This document shows, piece after piece, positions 59,846 to 64,000 of a stretch of 64,000 nucleotides of DNA. The notes beneath the pieces were generated by a model. The model saw only the letters and a program-made list of their open reading frames with translations, was not told the origin of the DNA and did no database searches. The stretch is from Mammaliicoccus lentus (GTDB lineage Bacteria > Bacillota > Bacilli > Staphylococcales > Staphylococcaceae): assembly GCF_002902755.1 (NCBI RefSeq), contig NZ_PPRS01000028.1, positions 1-64,000 on the forward strand. The letters run 5' to 3'. Position 1 is the first letter of the stretch; each line of letters begins with the position of its first letter. A program made the position numbers and the translations under genes.

Positions 59846-61219
59846 TTATAACTTTCTTTTCTTATTACGAAGGTTTAATACATTTACTACATCTCTTATG
59901 TAGTCACCTTTTAAGTTATAACTAAATTTATAAATGATATAACTAGCGATAACACTTATGATTGGCAATGCAATCATAATAAAACGCAATCCATTTTTTG
60001 TGTGTTCAGTTTGAACTTCGCCTGGCTGATAACCAAATAAATCTAGTCCCCAGCCTGTAAATAGTGCTGCGACAGCCATTGCTGTTTTCATTAAAAATGT
60101 TTGTGTAGATGTAATAACACTTTCATTTCTTTGACCAAATTTCATATCACTATAGTCTATAACGTCTGCTATAGATACTGTAATAATTCCCATAATAAAG
60201 CCAGTTCCTATTTTAATAAACGCTGTTCCAACCATAACAGGGATTGCTGCTGTTGGTGCGATATAACCAGCAAATAATATAATAATTAATCCTATAGTTA
60301 AAGAAATTGCTGCTATTGGAAATACAGCTTCTCTCGTTAACCATTTAGCAACTTTAGGGAATAGTAACAATGCTATAATTTCCATGAATCCCATCGCATT
60401 AAATAATGCGAATAATGCTTTAGATTCTGCTACATAGCTAAAATAATATATAGCCACGTTACCTAGAATTTGCAGACTCAAGAAAAATGTAACTAAAATA
60501 CCTATATATGCTAACAATTCTTTATTAGTAAATAAAATTCTCCATATGTCTTTAAATCTTAAAGTGATTCCTGTATCTATATTTGTAGGTGCTTCGTATA
60601 CGTTTCTTACAGTAATTAATATCGCAATGACGAATATGACAGCTATAATAGCTGTCATAACAAAGAATCCTGCAGATTGATCGCCGTTACCAAATATATT
60701 GTCAAAATACATTACGATAGCTAGTCCAGCCGTACCGATAAGTAAATTAGCCATACTCGCGAATACACGTGGTATGATTGAAACTTCTTCTCTTTCAACT
60801 GGGTTATTCGTTAAATTAGGCAACCAAGACCAATAAGGAACATCCATCATCGTGTATGTCATTCCCCATAAAATATAGAGTATTGATACAAATACATATA
60901 AACTTGTTCCAGTTAACCCAAAGTTTGTGAACATAATAACTGTTACAACAGAGTTGATTAACGTACCAATAACTAACCATGGTCTAAATTTACCCCATTT
61001 AGTTTTTGTTTTATCTACAATCATTCCCATTACCGGGTCATTAATAGCATCCCAAATACGCGCAACGAAAAATAATGTACCTACGAAACTTGCTGCAATA
61101 CCTAATACATCGGTGAAGTAAAACATTAAAAATGTTCCTGTAAGGCCAACAACTAAGTCTTTACCAAACGCACCGATACCGAAAGAATATTTTGCTTTAC
61201 GGGTTACTTGCCTTTCCAA
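59846..61219 (-). CDS. melB: GPH-family sugar:cation symporter (MelB-like)
   Basis: A 457-aa glycoside-pentoside-hexuronide symporter, twelve membrane segments. TM1 GIGAFGKDLVVGLTGTFLMFYFTDVLG (part) and TM2/loop ARIWDAINDPVMGMIVDKTKTKWGKFRPW (part) carry the cation- and sugar-binding Asp residues of MelB; DVPYWSWLPNLTNNP is also diagnostic. It starts at TTG 61219, 6 bases after AAGGGGGG. The gene follows melA by 88 bases, with a cre-like site in the gap, so it imports melibiose or a related alpha-galactoside. Confidence 0.85.
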   Translation of the reverse strand: MERQVTRKAKYSFGIGAFGKDLVVGLTGTFLMFYFTDVLGIAASFVGTLFFVARIWDAINDPVMGMIVDKTKTKWGKFRPWLVIGTLINSVVTVIMFTNFGLTGTSLYVFVSILYILWGMTYTMMDVPYWSWLPNLTNNPVEREEVSIIPRVFASMANLLIGTAGLAIVMYFDNIFGNGDQSAGFFVMTAIIAVIFVIAILITVRNVYEAPTNIDTGITLRFKDIWRILFTNKELLAYIGILVTFFLSLQILGNVAIYYFSYVAESKALFALFNAMGFMEIIALLLFPKVAKWLTREAVFPIAAISLTIGLIIILFAGYIAPTAAIPVMVGTAFIKIGTGFIMGIITVSIADVIDYSDMKFGQRNESVITSTQTFLMKTAMAVAALFTGWGLDLFGYQPGEVQTEHTKNGLRFIMIALPIISVIASYIIYKFSYNLKGDYIRDVVNVLNLRNKKRKL

Positions 61220-61249
61220 AAAAAGCCCCCCTTGAGTTATAACACCATT

Positions 61250-61263
61250 TAAAAACGCTTACA
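61250..61263 (-). promoter_or_regulatory. cre-like site between melA and melB
   Basis: On the minus strand TGTAAGCGTTTTTA, matching the CcpA cre consensus except for the last C-A pair. It suggests catabolite control within the operon. Confidence 0.5.
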
Positions 61264-61307
61264 AAATAGTGTGATATTTTTGTCTGATATTATTGTTGAT
61301 TTCACTA

Positions 61308-62606
61308 TTATTCGTAAGTTGGTAACCAGTCGCCATGTGCTTCAATTAAATCGTCACAAAGTGAAATAATATCATCCATAGACAATTCAGAAGCTGTATG
61401 CGGATCTAACATAGCTGCTTGATAAATTTTTTCTTTCTTTTGTGTTAATGCCGCTTCAATTGTTAGCAACTGTGTATTAATATTCGTTCTATTCAGTGCA
61501 GCCAATTGTTCTGGTAATTCACCAACGTAAGTAGGCGCAATTCCGCTAGCATCTACTAAACAAGGAACTTCAACTACTGTATTTTCTGGTAAGTTACTAA
61601 TCAATCCACCTGTATTTAATACGTTACCACCAATTTTATAAGGTTTATTTGTTTCCATCGCTTCGATGATATAAGAACCATATTCGTGTGAACGTTCATG
61701 CGTTAAGTTTTGATTGTTTACAATATCGTCACGCATATGTTGCCAATCTTCAATTTGATTTACACAACGTCTTGGATATTCATCCAATGGTATATTGAAT
61801 TTTTCAATTAATTCAGGGTACTGACTCTTAATGAAATATGGATGGTATTCAGCATTATGTTCAGATGATTCTGTGACGTAATATCCAAACTTATCCATTA
61901 ATTCAAAACGAACCATGTCGTCATGTGTTGTTTTTTGCTTTTCTTTAGCACGTTTTTTAATTTCTGGATATAAATCTTCGCCATCGCGTGTTATTTCAAG
62001 TAACCATGCCATGTGGTTAATACCTGCAATTTTTGCTTGAATGCGATCAGTTGGTAGTTCTAATGCCTCTAACAGTTCGCTCGCACAAACTTGCACACTA
62101 TGACAAAGTCCAATAGTTTTGATGCCTTCTTTTAACATGATGTTTGTTAAAACCGCCATAGGATTCGTATAGTTTAAGAACCAAGCGTCTGGACAAACTT
62201 CTTTCATGTCTTTTGCGAATTCTTGCATAACAGGTATTGTTCTTAAATTACGGAAAATACCTCCAATACCTAAAGTATCTGCAATTGTTTGTCTTAGACC
62301 ATACTTTTTAGGTACTTCGAAGTCAGTTATTGTAGCTGGATCATAACCACCTACTTGTATTGCATTAATAACATATTTTGCTCCTCTTAATGCTTCTTTA
62401 CGATTTTTATATGATTTTACTGTGACAGTAGAATCCATACCATTTTTCAAGTTGTTTAACATCATTTCTGAATCGTTTAATCTCTCTTCGTCTATATCAT
62501 ATAATGCAAATTCAAAATCTTGTAACGCATCTACAGTCATACAGTCACCTAATATGTTTTTTGCGAAAACCGTGCTGCCTGCGCCTAAAAATGTTATCTT
62601 ACTCAT
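61308..62606 (-). CDS. melA: alpha-galactosidase, glycoside hydrolase family 4
   Basis: A 432-aa NAD- and Mn-dependent GH4 enzyme. The NAD-binding loop ITFLGAGSTVFAKNIL is at the N-terminus, AIQVGGYDPATITDFEVPKKYGL (part) carries the family Asp, TLGIGGIFRNLRTI and NYTNPMAVLT follow, and the metal ligands lie in GLCHSVQ (Cys) and AGINHMAWL (His). This is the melibiase MelA subtype rather than 6-phospho-glucosidase. ATG 62606 follows AGGAGG; an ATG 11 codons upstream overlaps it. Operon with melB; regulator gene upstream. Confidence 0.87.
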   Translation of the reverse strand: MSKITFLGAGSTVFAKNILGDCMTVDALQDFEFALYDIDEERLNDSEMMLNNLKNGMDSTVTVKSYKNRKEALRGAKYVINAIQVGGYDPATITDFEVPKKYGLRQTIADTLGIGGIFRNLRTIPVMQEFAKDMKEVCPDAWFLNYTNPMAVLTNIMLKEGIKTIGLCHSVQVCASELLEALELPTDRIQAKIAGINHMAWLLEITRDGEDLYPEIKKRAKEKQKTTHDDMVRFELMDKFGYYVTESSEHNAEYHPYFIKSQYPELIEKFNIPLDEYPRRCVNQIEDWQHMRDDIVNNQNLTHERSHEYGSYIIEAMETNKPYKIGGNVLNTGGLISNLPENTVVEVPCLVDASGIAPTYVGELPEQLAALNRTNINTQLLTIEAALTQKKEKIYQAAMLDPHTASELSMDDIISLCDDLIEAHGDWLPTYE

Positions 62607-62795
62607 TATATTTACTCCTCCTAGCAATAGTTCATTCACTAAAATGTTTTATAAAACTAATATATTTTTAATTAAAAAATAATAATCAAGTTTATGAAAA
62701 TTATTTTGTAACCGCTATAGCTTATATCTAGATTAGTTGTAAATTGAACTATATTCAATCGTAAATATTTTTAAAAAGAGTAATATATTGCTGTT

Positions 62796-63680
62796 TTAGT
62801 CTGAGAATATTTTATTTACCGCCATCACTGTTGTTTCTCTTCTATAACTATTAGGAGATACGCCAGTTACCTTTTTAAACACTTTACTAAAGTAATTACT
62901 CGAGCTAAATCCAACCTCAAGAGCTATCCATTCTATGTTTTTTTCATTCATGGATAAATACGTAAGCGCTTTATTAATTCTTATTTTTGCTAGGTAGTTA
63001 ATAGGTGTATCATTCATGTACTTTTTAAACTCTCTTGTAAAATGATATTTTGATAAATCAGTAACTTCTACAATATCGTCCAAAGAAATATCATCTTTAT
63101 AATTCTTTTCAATAAATTGAATAGCCTTAGCTATAGAAAGAGGATAGTTGTTAGGTTGCTGCTGACCATATTCTAAGTACTCTATGTATTTCATCATAAA
63201 CGTATAAGCACTTGCAGAAGCTTCATACCCATGATTAATACCTAGTGTTTCAACTTTTTCAATTGTTTCTAATATATATTGTATAGGAGCTGAGTGAATG
63301 GATAATTTAAATACATGTCCATAATTATCAAAAATATGCTGTGATAACTTTTCGACCTCTTTACCATAAGTTGTGAAATAAAGAAATTCCCATTCGCTTG
63401 AATGTTTAGGTAAATAATATCTATGATCACTCGGCACACGAACAAAGAAAGCTTCACCCGGTTTTATACTATGTGTGCGTCCATTTATACTTAAAGCACC
63501 TTCTCCTTTTAAAGTATATTGAAAAATATAGACATCTCTCTCTCCTCTATGTAAACCATGCCAATGATAGTCATGTTCTTTACGTAGCTCATATCCAACA
63601 GAGTTCAATCCAGCTATTTTATTTTGATAGTCTCCTTTAAATTTAAAACCATAAGCATTATGTTTAAACGTCTTTTCCAT
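62796..63680 (-). CDS. AraC-family regulator of the melibiose locus
   Basis: A 294-aa AraC-type activator. The cupin-like sugar-binding part has YHWHGLHRGERDVYIFQYTLKGEGAL (part) and IKPGEAFFVRVPSDHRYYLP. The two helix-turn-helices are at about residues 190-285 (ISLDDIVEVTDLSKYHFTREF part; IALEVGFSSSNYFSKVFKKVTGVSP part). It lies directly upstream of melA on the same strand and would switch on melAB in response to melibiose or raffinose. Inference from position and family. Confidence 0.82.
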   Translation of the reverse strand: MEKTFKHNAYGFKFKGDYQNKIAGLNSVGYELRKEHDYHWHGLHRGERDVYIFQYTLKGEGALSINGRTHSIKPGEAFFVRVPSDHRYYLPKHSSEWEFLYFTTYGKEVEKLSQHIFDNYGHVFKLSIHSAPIQYILETIEKVETLGINHGYEASASAYTFMMKYIEYLEYGQQQPNNYPLSIAKAIQFIEKNYKDDISLDDIVEVTDLSKYHFTREFKKYMNDTPINYLAKIRINKALTYLSMNEKNIEWIALEVGFSSSNYFSKVFKKVTGVSPNSYRRETTVMAVNKIFSD

Positions 63681-63788
63681 AGTAATCCTCCCAAATTTCT
63701 TATAACTTTATATATTCGAAATCATGAAACTAATAATTAGTATAATAAAATAAGCGTCTAAGACATAACAATTGTAGGGAGTTGCGTC

Positions 63789-63862
63789 TCTAACGGGCTA
63801 GTTATTTCAGTCTTGCACGTTACATTTTCTGACGGGCTAGTGTTTACAAACAAGCACGTTAG
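63789..63862. repeat. family C repeat dimer, same as at 32.3 kb
   Basis: Two units with ACGGG cores 39 bases apart (63793 and 63832) and GCACGTTA right arms. Most bases are identical to 32311-32384, 31.5 kb away. The 63681-64000 gap contains only this, a family D hairpin and a terminator. Confidence 0.85.
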
Positions 63863-63875
63863 AATGAAGCTCGCT

Positions 63876-63925
63876 GGGGTGGTACTAGGAATTTTCATAC
63901 AAAATGAGATTTCTGTCCTACTCCC
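63876..63925. repeat. family D (GTGGGACAGAAAT-type) hairpin
   Basis: GGGGTGG..ACTAGGAATTTTCAT pairs with ATGAGATTTCTGTCCTACTCCC (imperfect). The same type of hairpin is at 8069-8119. Confidence 0.6.
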
Positions 63926-63935
63926 ATATAAATAA

Positions 63936-63978
63936 ATTCTCCTAATCCGTTAATAAAAATCTAACGGATTAGGAGAAT
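63936..63978. terminator. terminator at the right edge
   Basis: ATTCTCCTAATCCGTTA pairs perfectly with TAACGGATTAGGAGAAT around a 9-base loop. It probably ends a minus-strand gene beyond base 64000, since no nearby gene in the window needs it. Confidence 0.75.
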
Positions 63979-64000
63979 CTGTTTGAGCTAGGGATTTCTC

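Overview
The window is low-GC Firmicute DNA with strong AAGGAGG-type ribosome sites. Its gene content is staphylococcal: HrtAB, SirABC, FepABC, IruO, NfrA, CadD/CadX, AdcA-ZinT, GlpT, SarZ-like and FusB-family proteins all read as Staphylococcaceae versions. The carbohydrate loci (sucrose, aryl-beta-glucoside, melibiose, a LacY-type permease) and the absence of sbn genes next to sirABC suggest Mammaliicoccus or a related coagulase-negative staphylococcus. I cannot name the species. The first 19 bases are the Tn5/Nextera mosaic end, so base 1 is a draft-contig edge.

Layout: 0-8 kb has an acetyltransferase, metY, nfrA, haem efflux hrtBA, an OsmC protein, an AlkA-type glycosylase and a FhuD-like lipoprotein. 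8-16 kb has scrA under its own operators, an unknown lipoprotein, an unusual arginase-family enzyme paired with a divergent Nramp-like transporter, a 40/41-bp repeat array, paiA-like, ytoQ and a split ThrE exporter. 16-24 kb has a SarZ-like regulator, an arsenic-type locus (ArsR, ArsP-like permease, a 41-aa Cys-Cys peptide, frameshifted arsC), cadX/cadD, a LacY-type permease, broken tag and DUF1648 genes, and nupC. 24-32 kb has two aldo/keto reductases, Fur-controlled iruO, an AraC regulator with a tiny membrane protein, glpT, and a FusB-family gene behind a leader peptide. 32-46 kb has a two-component/ABC operon, the fep iron operon (fepB and fepC both frameshifted), a PepSY lipoprotein, a SAM riboswitch before a 69-aa ORF, an Rrf2/flavoprotein pair, and sirABC. 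46-64 kb has an ABC exporter, a Lic-type beta-glucoside PTS operon, two methyltransferases, adcA, a nucleoside hydrolase, and a melibiose operon with its AraC regulator.

How it fits together: iron is the main theme, with Fur-like boxes before iruO, fepABC and sirABC and an HssR-type box before hrtBA. Sugar genes carry palindromic operators or cre sites. Six genes appear damaged (Nramp start codon, arsC, tag, the DUF1648 gene, fepB, fepC), four of them by 1-2 base slips in short homopolymer or dinucleotide runs. Intergenic spaces hold three families of about 40-bp inverted-repeat units shared between distant loci. No rRNA, tRNA, CRISPR array, transposase, integrase or phage gene was seen.
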